64,000 nucleotides of DNA from an uncultured Flavobacterium sp. (lineage in GTDB: Bacteria; Bacteroidota; Bacteroidia; Flavobacteriales; Flavobacteriaceae). The stretch lies in NCBI GenBank assembly GCA_937773775.1, contig CALJVL010000046.1:1-64000 (forward strand), in the 5' to 3' direction. Made by a program: the position numbers and the translations under genes. This document shows, piece by piece, positions 21,749 to 32,055 of this stretch. The notes below the pieces were generated by a model that did no database searches, was not told the DNA's origin, and worked only from the letters and a program-made list of their open reading frames with translations. Position 1 is the stretch's first letter. Each line of letters opens with the position of its first letter.

Positions 21749-22465
21749 TTATTCAAAAGGGTTTGTTGCCCAAATAGTTACTTCAGGGACAAATCCTTTG
21801 TTACGCATTTCTACAATCGAAATAATGGTATGTGCAATATCTTCTGAACCTAGTTTGTTAGATTGTTCTTTACGTTCGTCACGATTTTCTCGGGATCTGT
21901 ACGTAAATGCGGTTGTAACTTCACTTGGATTAACTAAAGTTACTCGAATATTATATTTTCGCAGTTCAGCCTGCCAAGATTGAGTCATACCTCTAACTGC
22001 AAATTTTGATGCGGCAAAAACTGAACCTTGTGCAAAACCTTGTTGGCTAGCGGTTCCTCCTATATTTATAATATTACCTGAGCTTTGTTCCTTAAATTGT
22101 GGCAAGAACTCTTGAGTTAACAAGGCCATGCCAAATACGTTAGTGGTGTAAACGCTTAGTAAGTCGTTTTCCGTAATTTCTCCTAGAGCTGGAAAAGCTC
22201 CAATGCCAGCATTATTTACTAAAGTATCAATTTTCCCGTCTAATAGAGCGAGTGCCTCTTTGGCCTTTTGTGGTATTGATTTTAAATCACTAATGTCAAA
22301 TGATAATGGAATTGCTCCTATTTCGTCAGCTACTTTTTTTAGTTTGTTTTCATCTCGCCCTGTAATTACAACTTTAGCACCTCTGGCAATAAATTGTTTT
22401 GCTGTCTCTTTTCCGATTCCGGAACTTCCTCCCGTAATTAGAACTCTTGAATTATTAATTTCCAT
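21749..22465 (-). CDS. short-chain dehydrogenase/reductase
   Basis: VLITGGSSGIGKETAKQFIARGAKVVITGRD; VNNAGIGAFP; SxxxYxxxK-type region FAASKFAVRG. Confidence 0.9.
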   Translation of the reverse strand: MEINNSRVLITGGSSGIGKETAKQFIARGAKVVITGRDENKLKKVADEIGAIPLSFDISDLKSIPQKAKEALALLDGKIDTLVNNAGIGAFPALGEITENDLLSVYTTNVFGMALLTQEFLPQFKEQSSGNIINIGGTASQQGFAQGSVFAASKFAVRGMTQSWQAELRKYNIRVTLVNPSEVTTAFTYRSRENRDERKEQSNKLGSEDIAHTIISIVEMRNKGFVPEVTIWATNPFE

Positions 22466-22923
22466 TTTATTGTTTTAATAATCGAAAATAACATTCCGAT
22501 TTCTACTCTATTATTTGTTAAAAATGCTTCCGTTTTAAGCAGCATTATAATCACTCGCAGTAAAAGTAATCTTTAAATTCAATGCAGCAATAATTGATTT
22601 TTTTTTTATAAAAAGATACTCTTTCTCCATCTTTAATTTTGGAAGAAATACCTATCGAAACTGCAATCGCTTTGAACAACCAATAATCCATTATATTTTT
22701 TAAAGCTGCTTTCAAGAATAAAAATATTATCTACAAGTAATAGCTGCTGAAGTTTTATGCTAGCTTAAAATTCAAGCAACATTTACATTTTGGTTAACCT
22801 TCTTTGTCTGATAAAAAGGAAAACGATTTCAAAAACTCAATATTTTTCAATGATAATTAATTACAGAACATACTTAGCCTGTAAAGCAAAATAATAATTA
22901 TGTTCGTTTGAAAAAACCTTAGT

Positions 22924-24291
22924 TTATTGTATCCAAATAGTTTTTGTGTTCACAAATTCACGAATTCCATAAGCGGCAAGTTCCCTACCGTAGCCACTAT
23001 TTTTTACTCCACCAAAAGGCAACCTTGGGTCGGAGACTACTAGCTTATTTACAAAACTACTCCCCGCCTCCAACTGTAGGGCGAGCCTTTCCCCTCTTTC
23101 ACTATTCCCTGTGAATACGCCAGAACCTAGGCCAAAAATAGAATTGTTGGCTAATTCTACCGCATGTGCATCATCTCTTGCACGAATCACTGAAGCCACA
23201 GGGCCAAACAGCTCATTGTCAAAACCTTCCATTCCCGGCTCTAAGTCGGCCAAAATAGTAGCAGGGTAATAAGCGCCTTTACTATCCGGAATTTCACCTC
23301 CTAAAACCAATTTTCCTCCCTGAGCAATAGTTTTTAGCACTTGTTTGTGAAGCTCACTACGCAAGTCTGTTCGTGCCATAGGTCCATAATACGTATTTTC
23401 ATCTGTGGGCTCGCCCATTTTTGCAGCTTTCATTTTCTTAGTGAATAAAGACAAAAACTCATCATAGATTGTATCAAGTACAACAAATCTTTTGGCGGCA
23501 ATGCAGGTTTGCCCGTTGTTTTGTAATCGTCCAAAAGTGGCCAAATCAGTGGCTTGCTCTAAATCAGCATCATCGAGAATGATATAGGCATCACTACCTC
23601 CTAGTTCCATCACCGTTTTCTTCAAGTTTTGTCCCGCAATCGAAGCGACTGAGCGACCTGCTGGTTCGCTTCCCGTAAGAGTTACGGCAACTATATTCTT
23701 ATCTTCTATAATGTCTTTTACTAGTTTTGATTCGATATTCAGGTTGGTAAAAGTGCCTTCGGGAAATCCCGCTTTCGCAAAAGCGTCTTCCAGCGCAAAA
23801 GCGCAGCCCTGGACATTTGAGGCGTGTTTTAAAACACCGGTATTTCCTGCCATCAAGGCTGGAACCGCAAATCGGATGACCTGAAAAAAGGGGAAGTTCC
23901 ATGGCATAATTGCCAATATTACACCGATAGGCTGAAAAGTTACATAACTTTTTGTAGCTTCCGTTTTAACGCTTTCATCTACCAATAGATCCTTGGTATT
24001 GTCCCCATAGTAACGGCATATCAATGCACACTTTTCTATCTCTTTGCGGGCCTGACCGATAGTTTTCCCCATTTCCCTAGTCGCTAATTGTGCATATTCC
24101 TCCTTGTTGGCTTCAAGAATTTCAGCTAATTTAAACATTAGTTGGGCCCGCTCTTCAAAAGTCTTTTGCTTCCAGCTATCGTATGACCTTTTTGACTGAG
24201 CAATTTTTTCTTTTGCCTCATTTATGGTAATGCGATCATATTCGGCTATTTTTTCTCCAGTTGCTGGATTAATAGTTATAGTATTTGCCAT
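22924..24291 (-). CDS. NAD(P)-dependent aldehyde dehydrogenase (succinate-semialdehyde dehydrogenase-like)
   Basis: PWNFPFFQVIRFAVPALMAGN; VMELGGSDAYIILDDADLE; NNGQTCIAAKRFVV. Confidence 0.92.
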   Translation of the reverse strand: MANTITINPATGEKIAEYDRITINEAKEKIAQSKRSYDSWKQKTFEERAQLMFKLAEILEANKEEYAQLATREMGKTIGQARKEIEKCALICRYYGDNTKDLLVDESVKTEATKSYVTFQPIGVILAIMPWNFPFFQVIRFAVPALMAGNTGVLKHASNVQGCAFALEDAFAKAGFPEGTFTNLNIESKLVKDIIEDKNIVAVTLTGSEPAGRSVASIAGQNLKKTVMELGGSDAYIILDDADLEQATDLATFGRLQNNGQTCIAAKRFVVLDTIYDEFLSLFTKKMKAAKMGEPTDENTYYGPMARTDLRSELHKQVLKTIAQGGKLVLGGEIPDSKGAYYPATILADLEPGMEGFDNELFGPVASVIRARDDAHAVELANNSIFGLGSGVFTGNSERGERLALQLEAGSSFVNKLVVSDPRLPFGGVKNSGYGRELAAYGIREFVNTKTIWIQ

Positions 24292-24337
24292 GATTTTTAT
24301 TTTTGAGATTCTTTGAACGTTATTTTAAGATAAAACA

Positions 24338-24605
24338 TAAAAATAAATAAACGCGCTCCAATAAAAGAGTGCCTTATGATAATTAATTGCCAATTTTTTG
24401 CCGTTTGGTGTAAAACCACGGCTTCCTAAATAAAACCAGATGCTTTTCAGCATGAACAATGTGGTTTCAAAAGAAATATCGAGACAGATTCCATTTCTTG
24501 AAACCGGTTCCCTGTATAAATGTTGCTGTGTTTCAATCTAAAAAAGTTTTAAACTAGCTGATCTAAATTCAGTTTTTATCTAAAAATTGAATCACTGTTT
24601 TACCA
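24338..24605 (-). pseudogene. decayed duplicate of the 27840-28112 segment (short ORF tail plus alcohol dehydrogenase C-terminus remnant)
   Basis: Reads GxTPNGKKLxINYHK..FYWSAF and GKTVIQF on the minus strand, matching 27840-28112. Confidence 0.75.
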
Positions 24606-24647
24606 GTGTATTTTCCTGATTATTGTTTTAAATAGTTAGATATTATT

Positions 24648-25317
24648 TTATAGGACCGTTTTTACAGCTTCAGTAATTTGAAGTTGTGCCATATCCAAAA
24701 TATTTTTGTTGTTGTTCTTAGGTTTAAATACAGACAACTCCGTACAAGCTAATACTACGGGATTATCAATAGTATATTTTTCTATGAGTAAATGGTAATC
24801 TTCAATAAATTCTATAGTTTCCGTTTCTGAATAAACCCGTTTGCGAACTTCATCTATCCGCAATCTGTCTTCTTCTGAAGGAAGTACTACTTCAATGTCC
24901 TGGGCTTTAAAATTAGAACTGATATAGTGAGACTGCATGCTATGCATTGATCCAAATAGAACGATTTTAGACCAGTTTTTTTCTTTGATTTTTGCTACAG
25001 CTAAATGAATAGGATGAATAATCTTTTTTTTTGTGACTAATCGATCAATGGTTTCGTGTAGCGTAATATTTGGAATCAAGATACTTTCGATATCTGTTTT
25101 TTCCAATTCCGTAATATAATCTTGAACTATTGCATCCAATGAATCCGAAGTGTCTGGTAAAAGCGAATTAATAGCATCAAAATTGCAGTTCAAAGAGTAA
25201 AAGGACAAGTGCCATATCCTCCTTTTTCCTGATTATACAGTTTATTTAACTCATTTATATAAAATATAGTTGAGCTACTTCCGTAATCCCTAATATCCCC
25301 AGTTTAATTTTATCCAT
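24648..25317 (-). pseudogene. aspartate/glutamate racemase family protein, 5' frameshifts
   Basis: Intact ORF 24648-25208 contains VVLACTELS. Upstream ATG (25315-25317) opens DKIKLGILGI, and another frame reads YGSSSTIFYINELNKLYNQEKGGYGTCPF leading into the ORF. Confidence 0.8.
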
Positions 25318-25319
25318 TT

Positions 25320-26272
25320 TTAGCTCCTTTCTAGTATATAGTCGGCAAAATATTCTTTACTGTCCATTATTTTATTACAAATCCTAAAATCAGAATTGGC
25401 AATAATTTTTTGCAAGGATAGCATCATTATACTTTCTAGAAACTTCAGTATGAATTTTTTCGGCTGCAGCAAATTCAAAGGATTTTCCCCATTGCCTTAA
25501 TCGTTACTTTTTGTTGGATTGTACTCGTAATAAAACTTTTGGCTATGCCTTCTTCCTCATTATATTCGGCTTGATGTTCAAAATGATTTAAGTCGAAGTT
25601 TCCTTCTAATTCATCATTAATTCTTCTAAGAAGATTCAGGTTAAATTTTGCTGTTATGCCTTTATGATCGTCATAAGCAGGTAGTACTAATTCCTTAGGT
25701 TTTATCAAAATCAACACCTAGCACTAATTTATCTCCATCTTGAAGAGTAGCACTCAAATTATAGATGAATTGTGCTGCCATTTCATCACTCATATTACCA
25801 ATATTAGAGCCTAGAAACAAAACGATTTTAGGTAGTTTACTCTCTTTTAAAGAAGCCAAGACCCCAAAATAATCACCTTGTTTTGTTTGCACGGACACAT
25901 TGGGTAACTCCTTATTTAAATCTTGTTTCAAAAGCTGTAAAGAATTTATGGAAATATCAATTGGGAAATAGTCAAATTTAAAATTTTTTGCATCGATCAT
26001 CCTTAGCAACTCTTTGGTTTTCGAACCATCTCCAGCTCCTAATTCAATTAATTCAAAGTAGCTATTAGGATCAAGTTGAAGTTTGTCAATGAGATCTTGG
26101 GTTTTATTTTGAAAAATATCTAACTCACAACGCGATAGATAATACTCTGGTAAATTCATTATTTCTACAAAAAGAGCATCTCCTTTTTTATCATAAAAAT
26201 ATTTTGAAGGAAGTGTTTTTTGGAGTTGGCGTTGAGTCCTTTTTCAACATCTTTTTTGAATGTTTCAGTCAT
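25320..26272 (-). pseudogene. egtD: L-histidine N(alpha)-methyltransferase, multiply frameshifted
   Basis: Frames read MTETFKKDVEKGLNANSK / LPSKYFYDKKGDALFVEIMNLPEYYLSRCE...FELIELGAGDGSKTKELL...FLGSNIGNM / AYDDHKGITAKFNLNLLRRIN / FEFAAAEKIHTEVSRKYN. Confidence 0.88.
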
Positions 26273-26273
26273 G

Positions 26274-27424
26274 TTATTTTATTAATCGGATTCCTGTATA
26301 TTGCTAGCGTTCCGTTGGGTTAAAAAAAATTGCGATAAGTTGGTCTGCTATGATTTTTAGAAGTAGCCACAGATGCTCCTCTTAGCACCATATTATTGCT
26401 CATAAACTTGCCGTTATATTCGCCGAGTGCACCATTTTCTTTTTTGAATCTTGGATAAGCTAAGTAAGCACTGTTTGTCCATTCCCAGCGTTTCCCCCAA
26501 TCTAATTGTTGAGCCGAAATTTCCCATTCAAACTCTGTAGGTAGTCGCATTCCTTTCCATTCAGCGTAGGCTTTCGCTTCATAATAATTAATGTGACACA
26601 AGATCGCTGATTCATCGATTTGTTGTAAACCACTAAGACTGTAATAATGCCAATCTCCTTCTATTTTGTGCCAATACATAGGGCAATTAATGCTGTTAGC
26701 ATTTACCCAGGACCAACCTTCGTCTAACCAAAGATTAAAATCAGCGTAACCGCCGGCCTCCCATAAATTCCATAAATTCACCATTGGTAACTAAATAATT
26801 GTTGATCTCAAAATCATCAACATATACTTGTGAACAGCTAATTCATTGTCGTAACAAAAATCGTCACCTTGATATCCAATCTCATAAACGCCCCCATTTA
26901 TTTTAATACTATTTGCATTAGAGTTGCCACTGTTTATAAGATTGTACTCATTGTTAAAAACCGGGAATAAAGCATTGTGCCCCCAGCATGTATTTGACAT
27001 CAGTTATCAATAATTCCTGATGCTGTTGCTCATGATTTAATCCTAAAATTACTAAGTCAATTATTTCTTTATCAGCCACATCGGTTAGTAATTCTAGCAT
27101 TATTGCATCTACATAAGCCCTATATTCATAAATTTCACCAGTGGTTGGACGTGACATATTTCCTCTGTTGGTTTGCAAAATTCTATCCCCTACATTGTTG
27201 TAATAACTATTAAACAGAAAGTTGAAATTTGCATTGAAAGGAATGTAATTATTTGAGTAGGGTATTAAAATAAAGGTCTCAAAAAACCAAGTAGTATGGG
27301 CTAAATGCCATTTTGGAGGACTCGCAAACTGAACTACTTGGACTGCATAATCTTCAATATGAAGGTGTTTGCAAAAATCAACTGTTTGCAACCTTGTAGC
27401 TTTGTACTTTTTACCTATGTTCAT
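26274..27424 (-). pseudogene. egtB: ergothioneine biosynthesis EgtB-like sulfoxide synthase, frameshifted with a terminal nonsense codon
   Basis: DinB-like N-terminus (PPKWHLAHTTWFFETFIL; LGLNHEQQHQELLITDVKYML), FGE-sulfatase C-terminus (RLPTEFEWEISAQQ; RGASVATSKNHSRPTYRNFF), then TER*QYTGIRLIK. Confidence 0.87.
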
Positions 27425-27766
27425 TTTTAATTATTTAAGATTAACTAATATGTTTTTGATCCACCCAGTCCTTATGCAAGAGCTATTTTATAGGATGATT
27501 TAAAAAATTCCTTGAGCCAAATCACAAATTTTTTTCTGTCTCTATAGTGCACAACTACCGCAGTATTTAGCTAGCAACTTGTCATCCGGAAGAATAAGGA
27601 ACCACATAAAGTAGATCTAAACTAGGCTCGTTTAATTCAGTGAACCGCTTAAAAAAAAAATATCTGAAACAGTACTTCCATTAAACTTGAAAGTGTATGC
27701 ACTATACCTATTATAAGAATTACTATTTTAATAATTTGCGTTTCAAACTAGGGATCAACTTTTAAT

Positions 27767-27964
27767 TTATGTTGGTACTAGAAGTAATCTAGCATCCAAT
27801 TGGTAGAATCCTGGAACGTCATTTTGAGGTAAAGCAGAAAAAGAAACAAACGCGCTCCAATAAAAGAATGCCACCTTATGATAATTAATCTCCAATTTTT
27901 TGCCATTTGGCGTAACACCAATTCTTCCCCAATTAAAATCAGGAGCTTTTAGCCACTTCGCCAA
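27767..27964 (-). CDS. short hypothetical ORF, probably a gene remnant
   Basis: 65 aa ORF; matching remnant at 24338-24440. Confidence 0.4.
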   Translation of the reverse strand: MAKWLKAPDFNWGRIGVTPNGKKLEINYHKVAFFYWSAFVSFSALPQNDVPGFYQLDARLLLVPT

Positions 27965-28058
27965 ATAGTAGTTCCAAAAAAAATCAAGACCAATTCATTT
28001 TCCTGAAACCGCTGCCCCAGATAAGTGTTGCTTGGTTTCAAATTAAAAAAAGCTGAAA

Positions 28059-29096
28059 CTACACTGCTGAAAGTACGGTTTTATATGAGAACTGAATCAC
28101 TGTTTTGCCAATTGTTTTTGCAGATTCCTGCACTTGGTGTGCTTTTTTCAGATTCTCAACGGTGAATCCTTCCAATGTAGTTGTTAAAGTATTTTTGATA
28201 ATTCCAGCATCTAATAAATCAGCGATAGTATTCAAAATGAATTGTTGTCGTTCGATATCCTCAGTTGTATACATGGAGCGGGTATACATTAATTCCCAGG
28301 AAAAAGTAACACTTTTTGTTTTAAGGACATCCAGATTCAAGGGTTTGCTACTTCCTGTAATCGAAACAATATGTCCTTGCGGTTTGATGATTTCGCCAAT
28401 AGTGTCCCAATATCCTCCTAGATCCACGCAGTCCAAAATATAATTAACTTGACTATAGCCAATTGTCTCTAATTCTTCTTTTAGCTTGTGATGGTTAATC
28501 ACAAAATCAGCTCCTAAATTTTTACACCATTCAATAGATTCTGGTCTTGAAGCAGTTGCTATGACGGTTAAGTTCCCTAGTTTTTTAGCTAACTGTATTG
28601 CCATAGACCCCACACCGCCAGCGCCTGCCAAGATCAATAGTGTTTTGCCTCGATCCGTCTCCGGATTTATTTTAATGCGGTCAAAAAGAGATTCATAAGC
28701 TGTTAGCCCTGTCAAAGGAATAGCTGCAGCCTCAGCAATGCTTAAACTTTTGGGTTTGTGGCCTACAATGCGTTCGTCAATTAATTGGTATTCTGCATTA
28801 CTTCCACTTCTGGTTAGGTCACCAGCGTAATACACTTGATCCCCAACTTTAAATTTTGAGGTTTTTTCTCCTACTGCTTCGACTGTTCCTACAGCATCCC
28901 AACCTATAATTTTAGGTGTTTCGAGTATGTTTTCTTTTGCTGCGCTTTGTCTAACTTTATAATCTACAGGGTTTACAGAGATAGCTGCTATTTTCACTAA
29001 TAAATCAAACCCTGACGGACTTGGTTTTTCGGTTTCAAATGCGATAAAACTGTTGGCGTGCGATATAGGTAGCGATTGCTTGAATCCGATTGCTTT
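28059..29096 (-). CDS. zinc-type alcohol dehydrogenase-like / quinone oxidoreductase family protein
   Basis: MKAIGFKQSLPISH start; LILAGAGGVGSMAIQLAKKLGNLTVIATASRPESIEW; C-terminus GKTVIQFSYK. Confidence 0.88.
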   Translation of the reverse strand, partial: KAIGFKQSLPISHANSFIAFETEKPSPSGFDLLVKIAAISVNPVDYKVRQSAAKENILETPKIIGWDAVGTVEAVGEKTSKFKVGDQVYYAGDLTRSGSNAEYQLIDERIVGHKPKSLSIAEAAAIPLTGLTAYESLFDRIKINPETDRGKTLLILAGAGGVGSMAIQLAKKLGNLTVIATASRPESIEWCKNLGADFVINHHKLKEELETIGYSQVNYILDCVDLGGYWDTIGEIIKPQGHIVSITGSSKPLNLDVLKTKSVTFSWELMYTRSMYTTEDIERQQFILNTIADLLDAGIIKNTLTTTLEGFTVENLKKAHQVQESAKTIGKTVIQFSYKTVLSAV

Positions 29097-29616
29097 CATG
29101 TTGGTCTGTATTTGATTTTTTGTTTTGGTAAGGTACAAAATTAAAAAAGGACTCCTTTTTTTCTACGTTATAATAAAAACCATTCAAAGGTTCATATCTA
29201 CTTTTGTTGGGTAGAAAATAATAGAATACCTCAAAAAACAAATAGCTAAATCAATAGTAGAGTTCAAATAAAAGTGGAACATATGCTTCTAAAACATAAA
29301 GGGTATGTCACCGTCATAAAAGCGGAAGTAAGTCTGAATAGCTAAGGTTTTTGTCTTAAGCTTTTCAATTTATCACTTTTTCTTGTTACATGACACGACT
29401 GCCACATTTAGTTAAAAAGCTTAAAAAACGAATTTTTGACGATTTTCTAGCCTTTTTTAGGTAAACAAGGGCTTTTTTTGACGATTTTGAAGGTTTTACT
29501 TTCAATGGGGTCCCTTTGGCTTGGTTTATGCGATCTTGTCAGCATAAGTTTAAAATTAAATATTTGCTGCGTAAAAATTATGCGAAGAATGTTTTTTAAA
29601 ATTAAAAAATAATACT

Positions 29617-30063
29617 ATGAATCAAGTTAAAGAGAATAACACGGTTAAAGTACATTACACTGGAAAGCTATCTGATGGACAAGTTTTTGACAGTTCTGAA
29701 GGAAAAGAACCGTTAGAATTTACTCTAGGACAAGGTCGTTTAATTCCAGGTTTTGAAAAAGGCTTAATGGATATGAAATTGAATGAGAAAAAAACGGTTA
29801 CAATTGCCAAAGAAGAGGCATATGGTGAAGTAAATCAAGATTTGATACAAGAAGTACAAAAAAGTGAGCTTCCACAAGAAATCACTCCTGAAGTTGGAAT
29901 GGGACTTGTTTCAAAATCTTCTGATGGACAAGAAATGAACTTGCAGGTGATTGAAGTTAGAGAAGAGAGCATTGTTTTAGACGGAAATCATCCTTTAGCC
30001 GGAAAAGATTTAACTTTTGATCTTGAAGTGGTAGAAATTAAAGATACAGTGGTAACTGAGTAA
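29617..30063 (+). CDS. FKBP-type peptidyl-prolyl isomerase, SlyD-like
   Basis: VKVHYTGKLSDGQVFDSSEGKEPLEFTLGQGRLIPGFEKGLMDMKLNEKKTVTI. Confidence 0.93.
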   Translation: MNQVKENNTVKVHYTGKLSDGQVFDSSEGKEPLEFTLGQGRLIPGFEKGLMDMKLNEKKTVTIAKEEAYGEVNQDLIQEVQKSELPQEITPEVGMGLVSKSSDGQEMNLQVIEVREESIVLDGNHPLAGKDLTFDLEVVEIKDTVVTE

Positions 30064-30083
30064 CATTGTTTACCTACTTATTG

Positions 30084-30120
30084 AAAAGACCTGACAGCAA
30101 TTGCTGTTAGGTCTTTTTTT
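30084..30120 (+). terminator. Rho-independent terminator
   Basis: AAAAGACCTGACAGCAATTGCTGTTAGGTCTTTTTTT stem-loop with T run. Confidence 0.85.
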
Positions 30121-30131
30121 TATACAAAAGC

Positions 30132-30575
30132 TTAATTCCCTTTTTTTAAATCTGATAAAATCAAGTGTGTAGTAGGCTCCCCATATACCAAAAGTCGGTC
30201 TATGAATTGCTGCAGGTGCAATTGATCTACTAAAACTACCTTCATAATAATATTTTGAGGTCCGGTGATCCTAAAGACTTCGGTGATTTCAGGAAAATCT
30301 GTCAACTGATCACAAAATAGCTGCAGTTTACCACTAAAAAGTTTGAACAAAATAAAAACTTCCAAACCAAAACCCAATTCTTGGTTATTCAGCTGCACTT
30401 TATACCCGCGTATTACTGCTGTGTCTTCTAATTTTTGAATGCGTTCTCTTACTGAAGAAGGTGAAAGTCCAATTTGCTTTCCAATTTCCACATAAGAAGC
30501 TCTTGAGTTTATTTCAAGTTGCGCTATTATTTTTAAATCTATCGTATCGACCATCAAAAAAGTATTAAACTTCAA
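30132..30575 (-). CDS. Lrp/AsnC family transcriptional regulator
   Basis: DTIDLKIIAQLEINSRASYVEIGKQIGLSPSSVRERIQKLEDTAVIRGYKV. Confidence 0.92.
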   Translation of the reverse strand: MKFNTFLMVDTIDLKIIAQLEINSRASYVEIGKQIGLSPSSVRERIQKLEDTAVIRGYKVQLNNQELGFGLEVFILFKLFSGKLQLFCDQLTDFPEITEVFRITGPQNIIMKVVLVDQLHLQQFIDRLLVYGEPTTHLILSDLKKGN

Positions 30576-30658
30576 AAATACATTTTTATAACGGTAAAAA
30601 GAGATTTTATCGATGGAATAAATTTCAGCAATAGTCTAGCTAATGGTACTTTTGATTT

Positions 30659-31378
30659 ATGGATATGAGTTTATTACTACTTATAATTGGAATTTTTGCT
30701 GGTTTCTTTATTCAGACCATAATAGGTTTTGGTGGAGCCTTAATCGCTTTGCCTTTCTTGCTGTGCGTCATGCCTTTACCTCAAGCAGTATCCTATATTT
30801 CTATTTTTTATATGATCTCCGCTCCTATTTATGTCTATAAGGAATGGGAACATATTGACAAGAGCTTGATAAAGAAAATTGCCCTTTCCTCTTTTTTTGG
30901 AGTGCTTGTGGGTATTCTCGTTTTGATGTATGGAAAACCGCTGATTTTAAAGAAAGCTTTGGGGATTTTTATCATCCTGTTTGTATTAAATAGTTTGAGA
31001 GTCAAAAAGAAATCATTGCTATTTAAAAAGATGAAACACTTTTTTGGTTTTTTGGGCGGTTTTTTCTCGGGAGTCTTTTCCACAGGAGGGCCTTTGTATG
31101 TAATGATAGTTCAAAACGAAACTGCAGACGTAAAGACTTTTAGAGCAACCATGTTTGCGGCTTTAGGACTGGTAACTCTAATGCGAATACCAGTATTAAT
31201 TGCTGGAGGGTTAATGACGATGTCTGAAGTTTACAATTCCCTTTATGTTTTACCTTTTTTTATACTGGCTTTGTTTTTAGGAAAAAAAGTTTATTTAAAA
31301 CTCAATGAGGCATTGGTTAAAAAAGTCATTTTAGTGCTGCTATTTATATCCGGACTCACGCTGGCTTTTGATATATAA
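30659..31378 (+). CDS. sulfite exporter TauE/SafE family protein
   Basis: FFIQTIIGFGGALIALPFLL; hydrophobic repeats; GGFFSGVFSTGGPLYVM. Confidence 0.88.
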   Translation: MDMSLLLLIIGIFAGFFIQTIIGFGGALIALPFLLCVMPLPQAVSYISIFYMISAPIYVYKEWEHIDKSLIKKIALSSFFGVLVGILVLMYGKPLILKKALGIFIILFVLNSLRVKKKSLLFKKMKHFFGFLGGFFSGVFSTGGPLYVMIVQNETADVKTFRATMFAALGLVTLMRIPVLIAGGLMTMSEVYNSLYVLPFFILALFLGKKVYLKLNEALVKKVILVLLFISGLTLAFDI

Positions 31379-31464
31379 TTATTTTTTTATTATGGTACAG
31401 GAACTTTTCGCTTCAGCCAGTCTACTCTATCAGCAATAATGGCAGCTAAAACAGAACTCTATTT

Positions 31465-31923
31465 TTACCTCTGTCCGATATTGTTTATTTCTATCCAATA
31501 GTCGTCAGGGTCTTGAAAGTATATTTGTTTAATGCCGTCTGCTCTTTTAGTGATGGTAGCAGCTGTCCCTAGCCAATCCGAATAATTAATTTTTAAAAGT
31601 TCAAGCCGTTTGATAAAGCTGTCAAAATTGGGTGTTGACAAGCTAAGATGTATTGCTTTATTGACTATAAATGGGTCTTTCAATGTCGAAATAAGATGTA
31701 ATTCTTTAGCTTCTCCCAAGGATAGCCAACGAATTCCTTCTACTTTTGTTCGGTTTGTAATTTCATTAAGATCCAATACTTTTTTGTAAAAATCAATAGA
31801 ACGATCTAGGTTTTTTACCGAAAGTGCTAAATGGTTAAAAGTAAAATTAACTGAAGTTGTATCCTGTGATTGAACAAAAGAGCTAAATGAAAGCGCAATT
31901 ATTAAAACTATTATTTTTCTCAT
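31465..31923 (-). CDS. VOC family protein with signal peptide
   Basis: MRKIIVLIIALSFSSFVQS leader; FNHLALSVKNLDRSIDFYKKVLDLNEI; YFQDPDDYWIEI. Confidence 0.87.
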   Translation of the reverse strand: MRKIIVLIIALSFSSFVQSQDTTSVNFTFNHLALSVKNLDRSIDFYKKVLDLNEITNRTKVEGIRWLSLGEAKELHLISTLKDPFIVNKAIHLSLSTPNFDSFIKRLELLKINYSDWLGTAATITKRADGIKQIYFQDPDDYWIEINNIGQR

Positions 31924-32055
31924 AAAAATCTAATTTAAAATAGTAGATATATATTTTTATATAATCAATTACAATTTGCTCAAAAGTAGTTAAACAACTC
32001 AATACTAGAGCTCTTTCCATAAATTAAGATGGTACATGAACTATTTCCTTCAATA

